Shown here one piece after another: positions 11,424 through 20,381 of a stretch of 64,000 nucleotides of DNA. Location: NCBI GenBank assembly GCA_963677415.2, contig CAXXFJ010000048.1:124001-188000 (forward strand). The letters are read 5' to 3'. Within the stretch, counting starts at the first letter, position 1. Every line of letters starts with the position of its first letter. This DNA comes from JAQUTK01 sp963677415 (GTDB lineage Bacteria; Bacteroidota; Bacteroidia; Bacteroidales; JAQUTK01). The notes beneath the pieces were generated by a model. That model saw only the letters and a list, made by a program, of their open reading frames with translations, was not told where the DNA came from and searched no databases. The position numbers and the translations under genes are program-made.

Positions 11424-11914
11424 ATGTTCCGGAACGTCAAATGGCTTTCTTTAATGCCTTCCCGGACACATGGATGGGATATGTGATGACCTATCAGTAC
11501 ACCTTGAATAAAAAAAGTAATCGTACATTGTATGATGTTGCTGCGAATCATGTTGATGCATTGCGAGTTAAGATGGCATCGATACCCGATTCCGTGTATT
11601 GCAAGAAGATTGTCCGTATAGCTCTGGGCGGAGTATGGGATGCAGATGCACCTAACTATTTCCAAGGTGTGTTAAAAGCTGCGGTTAAGAATAAAAGAGA
11701 TTGCATGTTCCGCACTATTGCACAATTGAGGAAGGGACATCAAATGCAGTTCTGGCAATTTTACTGGTCCAATATTGTTCGTAGTAAACCTTTGGAGGAT
11801 GAGTTTAACACCTTAAAGGTTTGGAGCGAGAAGAGCTATCCCGAAGAGACAAAGGTGATGACTGTCGCTTTCGACTATTTTTATAATGGAATTGATTCTA
11901 TTTACTTATAATAA

Positions 11915-11967
11915 TCAAAAGCTAATCCCAACTAATCTGGATTCAGAGAGTTGGGATTAGCTTTTGA
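11915..11967. terminator. Bidirectional terminator between convergent genes
   Basis: A perfect 19-bp stem (tcaaaagctaatcccaact and its complement, 11915-11933 and 11949-11967) with a 15-base loop. A/T-rich outer arms serve the broken secreted-protein gene on the left and the LytTR gene on the right. Confidence 0.9.
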
Positions 11968-11991
11968 TTGTTCTTCACTATACAGACCGAA

Positions 11992-12819
11992 TCACAAATT
12001 TAATTTCTCACGCAACGTTTTGTATCCATTGTTGCTGATGCGGAGCGATTCTCCTGATGTGAGTTGTAATAGTTGCTTCTGCCCATAGCGTTCGATTTTC
12101 GTTATTTTATCAATATTGACGATAAATGAACGGTGTACACGAGCGAATTTTTCGGATGGAAGAGTGGTTTCATATTCTTTCAGAGTGTCATTCTTTAGCC
12201 AACGCCCTTCAGCTGTAATGAACATAACATAATCGTCTTCGGCTTTCAGGTAAATTAGATCGCCGACAGGTATCACTTTTATTTTCAATCCAGTCTTTAC
12301 TGTTATTCTCTCTATCGGTGTGTTATTCACCGGAGATGTATGTGTTTGTTTCTCAAACACTGATATTTCATAATCATCTTCTGCTTTTTCGAGGGTATCT
12401 TCTTCCCTTTTGTTTAGTGCATAGTATAAGCGATATGCACAATAGAGCATGACCAGACTGAACATGCGTGAGGGCAAGGAATAGACAAATAAATTGAAAG
12501 CGTCGGGATGAGCAATGTATAATATCAATGATTCAATGCCAGTAAAAAGAAGGACGCTGATGATCCCATATAAGATATTGAGAGATATCGATTGATAGAC
12601 ACTGAGTGAGTTGTGAATGCTGTAGGTGAAAATATTCCATAACAGCACTACTTCTGCAAATAGCAGACATATAGATACAACGGTATCAGTTGCAATTGTA
12701 GCGAAGGATTGATGTATGCCCCATCCAAAGGCAATCGCATAAGCAATACCTACAAGTACACATATAAAGAGATATACTTGTAGTGTAAAGCGATTGTTTA
12801 TGATGGGATTGCTCAGCAT
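11992..12819 (-). CDS. Membrane-anchored LytTR-family transcriptional regulator
   Basis: 275 residues. The N-terminal half (about 10-135) has four transmembrane helices. The C-terminal LytTR domain (about 170-275) shows VGDLIYLKAEDDYVMF, then FARVHRSFIVNIDKI and the closing LRISNNGYKTLREKL, the usual DNA-binding core. There is no receiver domain, so the signal is presumably sensed in or through the membrane rather than by phosphorylation. The start overlaps the end of the upstream LiaF-like gene by 7 bases, showing co-transcription. Confidence 0.9.
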   Translation of the reverse strand: MLSNPIINNRFTLQVYLFICVLVGIAYAIAFGWGIHQSFATIATDTVVSICLLFAEVVLLWNIFTYSIHNSLSVYQSISLNILYGIISVLLFTGIESLILYIAHPDAFNLFVYSLPSRMFSLVMLYCAYRLYYALNKREEDTLEKAEDDYEISVFEKQTHTSPVNNTPIERITVKTGLKIKVIPVGDLIYLKAEDDYVMFITAEGRWLKNDTLKEYETTLPSEKFARVHRSFIVNIDKITKIERYGQKQLLQLTSGESLRISNNGYKTLREKLNL

Positions 12820-13541
12820 CTGATTTCTCCTCCGCCTAAAACGAAATTAGCGATTATAACTAATTTTCTATCTACATACGTTCCATTGGATACTCTGTTA
12901 TCGGCAAATCCGCCAGCAATTGATTCGATACGTATTTCTACCGGCCAATCTTCCGGAATGAGAAGGGTCACTCCTCCGCAAATGGAGTCCAACTTTAATA
13001 CTGTTTCTCCTTCGGGTAGCGTCGTCTTGCGCAGGTCGAGCTTGAGTCCTCCCATAATAGTATTGATATCTCCGCCTCGAAATACCGGTCCAAGAAAGAT
13101 TTCTTCCACGCCAGTCATGACTAAATTGTAATCAATTTGCCCGTTTTCATTCAACTTACGGGAGCATTGCTGTTTGTGCCCTTTCCAACAATGGCGATTG
13201 TCATGACGAATGAATGGATGAGTCATCATCAGTACTCCTAATAAGATAATAACAGACGGCCAGATGATTGCATGAAGCATGGATACTGAGTAACTGAAAC
13301 CTAATAACTCAGATAATTGAGGTAACAGAAAGATGATACCGACTGCTGAAAACAAGATGGCACCAAAATAATGCCGATGCGTCAGTTGAAGGAGACCTAT
13401 TGTTATTAATAACATTTGCCAGGAAAGAAATACCGGCTTCCACTCTGCAGGTAATACACCAATATTAAATAATAGATAGATACTACCTGCTATCACTACT
13501 AATCCGCCCCAAAGGAGTCTTCTGAAAGTTTTCTTTTCCAT
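12813..13541 (-). CDS. LiaF-like membrane protein (DUF5668 plus LiaF C-terminal domain)
   Basis: 242 residues. The first half holds about four transmembrane helices (MEKKTFRRLLWGGLVVIAG... to about residue 108). The second half is a soluble beta-rich domain (about 140-242) with repeated GG/hydrophobic turns (FRGGDINTIMGGLKLDL, SICGGVTLLIPEDW, SIAGGFADN). This is the pattern of LiaF/VraT-type proteins that modulate cell-envelope stress responses in other bacteria. Coupled to the LytTR regulator by a 7-base overlap, it may control that regulator; this is inference. Confidence 0.85.
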   Translation of the reverse strand: MEKKTFRRLLWGGLVVIAGSIYLLFNIGVLPAEWKPVFLSWQMLLITIGLLQLTHRHYFGAILFSAVGIIFLLPQLSELLGFSYSVSMLHAIIWPSVIILLGVLMMTHPFIRHDNRHCWKGHKQQCSRKLNENGQIDYNLVMTGVEEIFLGPVFRGGDINTIMGGLKLDLRKTTLPEGETVLKLDSICGGVTLLIPEDWPVEIRIESIAGGFADNRVSNGTYVDRKLVIIANFVLGGGEIRC

Positions 13542-13565
13542 ATCTTCTTTATTTTAATGATGCAA

Positions 13566-13573
13566 CAAAAGTA
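13566..13573 (-). promoter_or_regulatory. Candidate -7 element for the LiaF-like/LytTR operon
   Basis: Reads TACTTTTG on the minus strand (TAnnTTTG consensus), 25 bases before the ATG of the LiaF-like gene. No exact TTTG -33 partner is seen. Confidence 0.45.
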
Positions 13574-13673
13574 GGTGTTCTATGTTTCTGACACAATACT
13601 TTTTCGGTGAATGGGTTGAAAAAGACAGGTGAATGATATATATGATGCTGTGAAATGTTTTGATTACAGACTT

Positions 13674-14546
13674 TTAGGACTTGGAAAGACTATTGTGAGA
13701 ATCCCGGTATTCCTGTGGTGTCATACTTGTCATTGCTTTAAACAAGCGGTTGAAGTAGGAATGATTTTCAAATGAAAGCGCATATGCGACATTCTTTATG
13801 GGCATATCATTGAAGGCGAGTATAAGTTGCGCTTTCTCAATCTTCTTGTGGTTAATGAATTGTAGTGGCGTACTTCCTGTCTCTTTCTTGAATAGTTTGA
13901 TCAGATGGTCTTCTGAGAGATTGCAGCTTTCCGCCAACTGATGAATGGTGATCTTCTCATATATCTTTTTACGAATGATTGCCAGCACATTTTGAATCCG
14001 GTTGTCAGTCACATTTGTTTTGGGTTTGGCATCTTTCAGAAATCGCGAAAACAACTGATAGATGATCCCCCTTGATTCAATCTGATGGAAGAACATCCGC
14101 TGTTTATTCCTCAGGATATTTTGAATGAGTGTCGGGTTATTATCATAGGTATTTGGATCTGATTGTTTGAGTTTCATTGCCGGGTTGATTTCGCAGAGTC
14201 TCTTTACCAGACTCAGATCCATCTCTTTTGCCGCGACTTCCACAGGGAAATCCCAATCCTCGAAGAAACTTGTTTTTGAACGTGTATCTTCATAAACATG
14301 GAGATAATAGTGACCGAAATACGAATCACACTGATAGCTGTGTACAGTAAATGCAGGAATCAAATAGAGATGATTTGCTTTCAGCTCTTGAACTCCTGAA
14401 GGAAGTATTACACGGGCATGCCCTTCTGATACATAGTACAACCGTGTGAACGGACTACTAATATCCTTCCAGTTCCAGTCGGCATTGTGCGTTGCAAGTC
14501 CGACATTCAACAACAAAAGATTTAAACTGTCTACAGAACCTGTCAT
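13674..14546 (-). CDS. AraC-family transcriptional regulator with N-terminal cupin domain
   Basis: 290 residues. The N-terminal half (about 25-110) has the cupin-like sensor pattern of AraC-type regulators (TRLYYVSEGHARVILPSG, then HLYLIPAFTVHSY). The C-terminal double helix-turn-helix lies at about 190-285, with IHQLAESCNLSEDHLIKLF and the second helix pair ending MTPQEYRDS. The effector is unknown. It is on the same strand as the LiaF-like/LytTR pair but 132 bases away with no overlap, so co-regulation is open. Confidence 0.9.
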   Translation of the reverse strand: MTGSVDSLNLLLLNVGLATHNADWNWKDISSPFTRLYYVSEGHARVILPSGVQELKANHLYLIPAFTVHSYQCDSYFGHYYLHVYEDTRSKTSFFEDWDFPVEVAAKEMDLSLVKRLCEINPAMKLKQSDPNTYDNNPTLIQNILRNKQRMFFHQIESRGIIYQLFSRFLKDAKPKTNVTDNRIQNVLAIIRKKIYEKITIHQLAESCNLSEDHLIKLFKKETGSTPLQFINHKKIEKAQLILAFNDMPIKNVAYALSFENHSYFNRLFKAMTSMTPQEYRDSHNSLSKS

Positions 14547-14608
14547 AGTGGGTATGTCGATATAATGAATGCGAATATACTAAAGAATCAGATAATTACA
14601 TTAATTAT

Positions 14609-16015
14609 CATTGCTGTCCGGTAAAAACAAAATCGTATAAATAGTCACGCCGATCTGCCTATTAAAATGGCATTTCGGTCATTACTATACATAGCAAGCC
14701 CCCTAATCAAAAAGAGACGGTTCAGGAGGGGATGAATTGGGCTGATTAATGATCTTCAACCAGGCCTTTTCGGGATTCTCACAAAAACTATATATGTCGA
14801 TATAGTACATTAGTGTTTGTCTTATCATTGTGACAAGATTAGAGAAACTCCATTCCCGTTTTATGCGCTTCTTTATGACTGATAAGAGCAAATTTGCAAT
14901 AAGTGTTATCCATATCTGTGTTTTGATTGCATTTACGCTCTCTCCAAAGAAGTATTTAAGTGGAAAATTTTGTTTCAATTGCTTGAATAGACTCTCTATC
15001 TGCCAACGCCTGAGATAGATGGCAATAATTTCTTCCGGATCCAACTCAAAGTTATTGGTTAGAAGAACGGAGGAGTGCTTCTTTTTTTCTTCCCAATACT
15101 CTATTCGTCGTGAGATATGGGTTATATCATCCTTTTTGAGCTCGATTGTATGATCACTTAAGACAACTAGCCCATCTTTATTCACAAGAAAACATCCGTC
15201 AACTGACTCGTAGCGTAGGTTTTTCTTCATTTTGGTTACATAAAAGACTCCGTTGTTTGTAAACTCCTGAAAGACCTTATAGTCGATATATGCTCTGTCC
15301 ATGGCTATGAATGCCCCATTTGTCAGCTTTAGTTTAGTAAGCATAACATGATCATGGGTTGCTGCCGATGTAAAATGGATATTATAAGGCACTCCCTCTT
15401 CGGCCTTGAGTAAAGTATGAACCTTTATGCCTCCTTTCTTCTTTCCATGCTTTGGATTGCGACCGGCACCTTTTAAAACGTTTGAAAACAGCGTTATTGT
15501 AGTAGAGTCCATAATATGCAGCAAGTGTTCCCAAGCTTTATCTGTTCGGCTGTCCGTTAAATCGTTCTTGTATTTCTTGTACAGCTCGAAATATATCTGC
15601 TCAAAGAATTCATTGCTACGCCTGTTGTTGGCTTCTGCCAAAGTGCTCCGTTTTACCATATAGTCTATGCCCAGGTGGTTGATCTTATTTGCCTCAGAGA
15701 GCATTCCTACTACGATTTCACGGAGAGAATCATAACGCATTAGCACTGCGTAGAGCATTATTACAAAATGAGAGTAGCCGTCTAACTTCTTAATATAACG
15801 GTCATGACAACCTTCTAGGCTTATTCTAGCGATTTCTTTGCTGTCAGTCAATTTTAATAGTTGCGCATAAAGCGGCTGTCCGGTAAAATGTGTATTTTTG
15901 CTCATTGTTATTTCCCTTAATGTGTGGTAACTGCAAAGGAAATAAAAAGGGCTGAATTCCAAGAGAGGAAAACAGCCCTAATTTTTTGAACTCATAATTT
16001 TACCGGACAGCAAAA
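14609..16015 (-). mobile_element. IS4-family insertion sequence
   Basis: The element of about 1.4 kb has 16-bp inverted repeats (ttgctgtccggtaaaa at 14611-14626; complement at 15998-16013) just inside the ends. A 9-base direct repeat attaattat (14600-14608 and 16016-16024) brackets it and sets the ends given here; because this repeat is AT-rich, the exact boundary may be off by two or three bases. It lies between the AraC gene and the GH29 gene and interrupts no recognisable gene. Confidence 0.82.
14703..15905 (-). CDS. IS4-family transposase
   Basis: 400 residues with an N-terminal DUF4372-type region followed by a DDE transposase domain. Candidate acids: Asp in HIMDSTTITLF, Asp in FIAMDRAYIDY, and Glu in the YREK-like block YLRRWQIESLFKQLKQ. 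The ORF extends upstream to a TTG at 15962, but the ATG at 15905 (MSKNTHFTG...) matches the usual start of these proteins. No frameshift or internal stop; the element looks functional. Confidence 0.92.
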   Translation of the reverse strand: MSKNTHFTGQPLYAQLLKLTDSKEIARISLEGCHDRYIKKLDGYSHFVIMLYAVLMRYDSLREIVVGMLSEANKINHLGIDYMVKRSTLAEANNRRSNEFFEQIYFELYKKYKNDLTDSRTDKAWEHLLHIMDSTTITLFSNVLKGAGRNPKHGKKKGGIKVHTLLKAEEGVPYNIHFTSAATHDHVMLTKLKLTNGAFIAMDRAYIDYKVFQEFTNNGVFYVTKMKKNLRYESVDGCFLVNKDGLVVLSDHTIELKKDDITHISRRIEYWEEKKKHSSVLLTNNFELDPEEIIAIYLRRWQIESLFKQLKQNFPLKYFFGESVNAIKTQIWITLIANLLLSVIKKRIKREWSFSNLVTMIRQTLMYYIDIYSFCENPEKAWLKIINQPNSSPPEPSLFD

Positions 16016-16176
16016 ATTAATTATATCGATTTTGTTCTATTACTCGTCGAATTTGTATACATACCGTTCCGCTTTAATACTTTACATTTGCATTATAATC
16101 ATTAGACTTACTTCTCAGAATATACCTGGTAGGAAAGAATGATTCGTCTCAAAAAAAAACTTTAAATGTATTAGTG

Positions 16177-17823
16177 ATGAAAAGCAAAATAGTACTGCTG
16201 CTCTCTTCTTTCTTTTTAACTTCCGGTGTAATTCTTGCACAGGACTTTCCTGTGAAGGTTTCCGAACAAAATGAAAAGATGATACAGGGGAAATTTGAAC
16301 CTACCTGGGAATCCTTGAAACAGTATGAAGTTCCGGAATGGTTCAGAAATGTAAAGTTTGGAATCTGGGCGCATTGGGGACCGCAATGTGTGGAGGGAAC
16401 TGGCGATTGGATGGCTCGTTTCATGTATGAAGAGGGTTCCTCTCAATATAATTATCATGTAAAGAATTATGGACATCCTTCTGTATTTGGATTCAAAGAC
16501 ATCATCCATGTCTGGAAAGCAGAGAAATGGGATCCTGAAAAGCTGGTGACGTTTTATAAGGAGATTGGGGCGCAATATTTCTTTGCAATGGGTAATCATC
16601 ATGATAATATGGACCTGTGGGATAGTAAATACCAACCTTGGAACTCTGTGAACATGGGGCCCAAGAGAGATATTATCGGAGAATGGGCGAAGGCTGCACG
16701 TAAAAATAAACTTCCTTTTGGTGTAAGTATTCATGCTGCGCATGCGTGGCTTTGGTACGAGACTTCACAAAGAGCAGACAAGAAAGGTGATAAGGCCGGC
16801 ATTCCTTACGATGGAAATATGACCAAAGAAGATGGCAAAGGAAAGTGGTGGGAAGGTTATGACCCCCAAGATCTCTATGCGCAGAATCACCCTTTGAGCA
16901 AAGAAAGTGAGAACATCGGTATGATTCACTCTCAGTGGGGTTGGGGAAATGGAGCGACAATACCTTCGGAGAAATATTGCACGAACTTTTACGAACGTAC
17001 GGTTCAGATGATTAATAAATATAATCCGGATTTGCTTTACTTTGATGATACAACATTGCCTTTATATCCCGTCAGCGATGCCGGAATGAAGATTGCCGCT
17101 CACTATTACAACCATAGTATGGCGACTCACAAAGGCAAGATGGAAGCGGTCTTGTTTGGCAAGATTCTGACCGAAGAACAAAAAGATGCATTGACGTGGG
17201 ATGTTGAGAAGGGTGCGCCCGATAAGATTCAGGAAGAACCGTGGCAGTCCTGTTCCTGCATCGGAGGCTGGCATTACAACACCTCAATTTATGAGAATAG
17301 TCAGTACAAGTCTGCTAAGAGTGTCATCAAACTGTTGATTGATATTGTCAGTAAGAACGGAAACTTGCTGCTAAGTGTGCCGGTTCGCGGAGATGGTACC
17401 ATTGATGAGAAGGAAACTGCCATACTTCAAGGCATCGGTGATTGGATGAAGGATAATAAGGAGTGTATTGTCGATACCCGTCCGTGGAAAATATTTGGAG
17501 AAGGACCTATTGCTGAGTCATCAAACCCGATCAATGCGCAAGGTTTTAATGAGGGTAAGAATGAAAGAGCAACAGCAGAAGAGATCCGATTTACACAAAA
17601 TAAGAAGACACTGTATGCTTCACTTCTTGCATGGCCGATCGCCAGAGAAGTAACGATCAAATCCCTGTCAGAGAAAAGTAACCTATACCCCGAAACAATA
17701 AAGAAAGTCGAATTGCTTGGTTATGGAAAGGTTCCATTTACCAGAACGAATGTCGGACTTGTGATTGAATTACCGGAAAAGAACGTGAACAAAATATCAC
17801 CGGTATTTAAGATTACCAGATAG
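16177..17823 (+). CDS. Secreted alpha-L-fucosidase, GH29
   Basis: 548 residues with a signal peptide (about 1-22, ending GVILAQ). GH29 hydrolyses terminal alpha-L-fucose from host or dietary glycans in the periplasm or at the surface. The catalytic domain starts with WFRNVKFGIWAHWGPQ (about 55-70). Conserved MGNHHDNMDLW (about 138-148) and SIHAAHAWLW follow. The probable nucleophile is Asp290 in PDLLYFDD. A GTG sits directly before the ATG; the ATG is preferred. The gene stands alone, downstream of the IS4-type element, with no SusC/D genes nearby. It ends at a clear terminator. Confidence 0.9.
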   Translation: MKSKIVLLLSSFFLTSGVILAQDFPVKVSEQNEKMIQGKFEPTWESLKQYEVPEWFRNVKFGIWAHWGPQCVEGTGDWMARFMYEEGSSQYNYHVKNYGHPSVFGFKDIIHVWKAEKWDPEKLVTFYKEIGAQYFFAMGNHHDNMDLWDSKYQPWNSVNMGPKRDIIGEWAKAARKNKLPFGVSIHAAHAWLWYETSQRADKKGDKAGIPYDGNMTKEDGKGKWWEGYDPQDLYAQNHPLSKESENIGMIHSQWGWGNGATIPSEKYCTNFYERTVQMINKYNPDLLYFDDTTLPLYPVSDAGMKIAAHYYNHSMATHKGKMEAVLFGKILTEEQKDALTWDVEKGAPDKIQEEPWQSCSCIGGWHYNTSIYENSQYKSAKSVIKLLIDIVSKNGNLLLSVPVRGDGTIDEKETAILQGIGDWMKDNKECIVDTRPWKIFGEGPIAESSNPINAQGFNEGKNERATAEEIRFTQNKKTLYASLLAWPIAREVTIKSLSEKSNLYPETIKKVELLGYGKVPFTRTNVGLVIELPEKNVNKISPVFKITR

Positions 17824-17849
17824 ACTGGTAATGAATTCTTAGTAAAGTA

Positions 17850-17888
17850 GGGCTGCTTCGATCTATCGGGGCGGCCCTTTCTCTTTTT
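17850..17888 (+). terminator. Terminator after the fucosidase gene
   Basis: gggctgc (17850-17856) pairs with gcggccc (17871-17877) with one wobble; inner cgat/atcg can also pair. A T-rich tract follows. Confidence 0.8.
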
Positions 17889-17987
17889 AAAAAGATCTGC
17901 TTTCATCATGCAATTCTTTGAGTAATCAAATATATCTGCAAATTATTCTCTACCTTTGCTCTTGCGCAACCCCCAAATATCTATTGA

Positions 17988-19190
17988 ATGAAGAAGTTCC
18001 TTTTTCTTTTGATCTTCTCTTTTGCTCTATACATGAGAATGAGTGCTGCAGATCAGAACACGAAAAACGTCCCTTTGGAAGTAACCGGCATTTCTGAAAG
18101 AATTCGCAAGGAGTTTGTTCCGGATAATCGAATAGCTCTGTTTGATGTAGATTTTCACGAAATTAACCAGCAGATTCTAGTAAAAGGAGTAACCACTTCA
18201 TCACAAGCTAAACAGGCTCTTTTGTCTGCTCTTAGACAAATGAAGTATGAGGTAAGGGATAGCTTGCAACTCTTACCAGATAGCATCGCACTGGAAGGAC
18301 GGACTTTTGGTGTGATAAACGTTTCGGTATGCAACTTACGTGTAGCCCCTGATTATTCTTCCGAGATGGCAACACAAGCACTTCTCGGCATGCCGGTAAA
18401 ACAATTGCAACAAGGCGAATGGTGCCGGATTCAGACACCGGACAATTACATTGCATGGGTACAAAGTATGGGTATTTTTCCGATGACAAAGAGGGAATAT
18501 CATGCATGGAACTGCGCTGAAAAGATCGTTGTAACTTCGCATTACGGTTTCACTTACGAAAAACCGGACGTTACCTCTCAAACTGTCTCGGATGTTGTTG
18601 CGGGTAGTCGCTTGAAGTGGGAAGGTACGTCGGGCACTTTTTATAAGGTATCCTATCCGGATGGTCGTAAGGCATATATCCTCAAATCAATCTCCATGCC
18701 GGAAAGAAAGTGGAAAGCGTCTGTCAGACAAGATGCAACCAGTATTATCCGTACAGCAAAGACATTAACCGGAGTACCGTATCTATGGGGAGGAATGTCA
18801 TCAAAGGGAGTCGATTGCAGCGGATTTGTCCGGACAGTCTTCTTCATGCACAATCTTATTCTTCCTCGCGACGCCTCACAACAGGCATACATTGGACAAC
18901 ATATTGATATAACTTCCGATTTTAGTAATCTGCTGCCGGGCGATCTGATCTTTTTTGGCAGAAAGGCTACCACAGAGAAGAAAGAAAGTGTGTCGCATGT
19001 TGCAATTTATATAGGTAACAAGAAATTCATTCATTCGTCAGGCTATGTCCATTTAGCAAGTTTTGATCCCAAAGACCCTTCGTATGATAAATACAACCTG
19101 AACCGGATGCTTTTTGCCGTTCGCATTCTTACTTGTATTGGCACAACAGGAATTAATACTACGGACACAAACCCTTATTACAAGGAATAG
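17988..19190 (+). CDS. Secreted NlpC/P60 peptidoglycan endopeptidase with two SH3b domains
   Basis: 400 residues with a signal peptide (about 1-21). Two bacterial SH3-like domains follow (about 105-165, with NLRVAPDYSSE, and about 180-240). The C-terminal NlpC/P60 domain runs from about 255 to 385. Catalytic Cys277 sits in GVDCSGFVRT, the His in SVSHVAIYIGN, and a further polar residue in KFIHSSG. The family cuts gamma-D-Glu-diaminopimelate bonds in wall peptides; close Bacteroides relatives are annotated as dipeptidyl-peptidase VI. First gene of a three-gene operon; its product, L-Ala-D-Glu, is the natural substrate of the epimerase encoded 17 bases downstream. Confidence 0.92.
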   Translation: MKKFLFLLIFSFALYMRMSAADQNTKNVPLEVTGISERIRKEFVPDNRIALFDVDFHEINQQILVKGVTTSSQAKQALLSALRQMKYEVRDSLQLLPDSIALEGRTFGVINVSVCNLRVAPDYSSEMATQALLGMPVKQLQQGEWCRIQTPDNYIAWVQSMGIFPMTKREYHAWNCAEKIVVTSHYGFTYEKPDVTSQTVSDVVAGSRLKWEGTSGTFYKVSYPDGRKAYILKSISMPERKWKASVRQDATSIIRTAKTLTGVPYLWGGMSSKGVDCSGFVRTVFFMHNLILPRDASQQAYIGQHIDITSDFSNLLPGDLIFFGRKATTEKKESVSHVAIYIGNKKFIHSSGYVHLASFDPKDPSYDKYNLNRMLFAVRILTCIGTTGINTTDTNPYYKE

Positions 19191-19207
19191 AATCAAAACA
19201 AAACAGT

Positions 19208-20359
19208 ATGTTTCAAACTAGAAGACACTTTTTTAAAACGGCAACAGTTGCTGCCATTAGTTCAGGTATGGTTGCAAATAATCTGTTTGCTTCCACCACA
19301 CCTTTTCCCTTCTCTATCAATAAGCAAGGAAAAGGAGGCAAAATGAAACTGACTTTCAAACCATATGATTTGAAGTTGAAGCATGTTTTTACCGTCGCTT
19401 CTTCTTCACGCACAACAACGCCAGACGTGCAGGTTGAAATAAATTATGATGGAATCACCGGGTACGGGGAAGCTTCCATGCCACCTTATCTGGGTGAGTC
19501 CGTGGAGTCTGTTATGGATTTCCTGAAGAAAGTGAATATTGAGCAGTTCAGCGATCCTTTTCAGTTAGAAGATATTCTGGCATATGTGGACGGTATCATG
19601 CCAGGAAATACCGCTGCCAAAGCTTCTGTTGATATTGCTCTTCACGATCTGGTTGGTAAACTTTTGGGTGCGCCATGGTACAAAATATGGGGACTGGATA
19701 AGGAGAAAGCTCCTTCTACTACTTTTACAATCGGCATTGATACGCCTGATGTTGTACGACAAAAAACGCTGGAGGTTGCCGGACAATTTAATATTCTGAA
19801 GGTAAAGCTTGGACGTGAGAATGACAAGGAAATGATAGAGACGATTCGCTCCGTCACCCAACTTCCTATCGCGGTGGATATCAATCAGGGATGGACCGAC
19901 AAGTATCAGGCATTGGATATGATTCTTTGGCTCAAAGAACAGGGTATAGTGATGGTCGAACAGCCTATGCCTAAGACACAACTGGACGATATAGCCTGGG
20001 TGACTCAGCAAAGTCCGTTACCTATCTTTGCAGACGAGTCCTTCCAGCGTCTGGAAGATATGATCAAACTGAAAGGAGCTTTCACGGGTATCAATATCAA
20101 GTTGATGAAATGTACGGGTATGCGCGAGGCCTGGAAAATGGTCACACTTGCACGTGCTTTAGGAATGCGGGTAATGGTAGGATGCATGACCGAAACATCT
20201 TGCGCCGTATCTGCCGCCGCTCAATTGTCTCCGGCGGTAGATTTTGCAGATTTGGATGGCAACTTGCTTATTGATAATGATCGCTTTAAAGGTATGGAGG
20301 TCGTGAAAGGAATAATCACACTGAACGATTTGCCTGGAATAGGTATCACGAAATTGTAA
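19208..20359 (+). CDS. Dipeptide epimerase (L-Ala-D/L-Glu type, enolase superfamily)
   Basis: 383 residues. An N-terminal twin-arginine-like signal (TRRHFFK, then a hydrophobic stretch to about 29) suggests export. The enolase-superfamily barrel has Lys198 and Lys200 in KVKLG, metal ligands Asp224 (DINQGW), Glu251 (EQP) and Asp276 (DES), and the second base Lys298 (NIKLMKCTG). This is the muconate-cycloisomerase/dipeptide-epimerase arrangement. It would convert L-Ala-D-Glu from murein to L-Ala-L-Glu for ordinary peptidases. Placement next to the NlpC/P60 gene supports this. A start at the internal ATG 19343 would give a cytoplasmic form; the RR motif argues for the first ATG. Confidence 0.9.
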   Translation: MFQTRRHFFKTATVAAISSGMVANNLFASTTPFPFSINKQGKGGKMKLTFKPYDLKLKHVFTVASSSRTTTPDVQVEINYDGITGYGEASMPPYLGESVESVMDFLKKVNIEQFSDPFQLEDILAYVDGIMPGNTAAKASVDIALHDLVGKLLGAPWYKIWGLDKEKAPSTTFTIGIDTPDVVRQKTLEVAGQFNILKVKLGRENDKEMIETIRSVTQLPIAVDINQGWTDKYQALDMILWLKEQGIVMVEQPMPKTQLDDIAWVTQQSPLPIFADESFQRLEDMIKLKGAFTGINIKLMKCTGMREAWKMVTLARALGMRVMVGCMTETSCAVSAAAQLSPAVDFADLDGNLLIDNDRFKGMEVVKGIITLNDLPGIGITKL

Positions 20360-20381
20360 CCAATGGAATACGCTCAATCGC

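Larger units (their letters stand above)
9978..11911 (+). pseudogene. Small secreted hypothetical protein gene, split by an IS256-family element
   Basis: The first part (9978-10109) encodes an N-terminal signal peptide (MRRFLLVILSVVFVNSLFG, cleaved near Gly-Gln-Cys) and about 25 mature residues. The rest (11432-11911) continues in frame to a stop after ...GIDSIYL. Removing the insertion plus one copy of the 8-base target repeat joins ...KEPNVP to ERQMAFF... and gives a 203-residue protein. As it stands, translation from 9978 stops four codons after the junction, inside the IS end. The protein family is not recognised; it is a probable periplasmic or surface protein. The 3' part remains a 156-codon frame from an internal ATG at 11441 but lacks the signal peptide. 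Confidence 0.8.
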
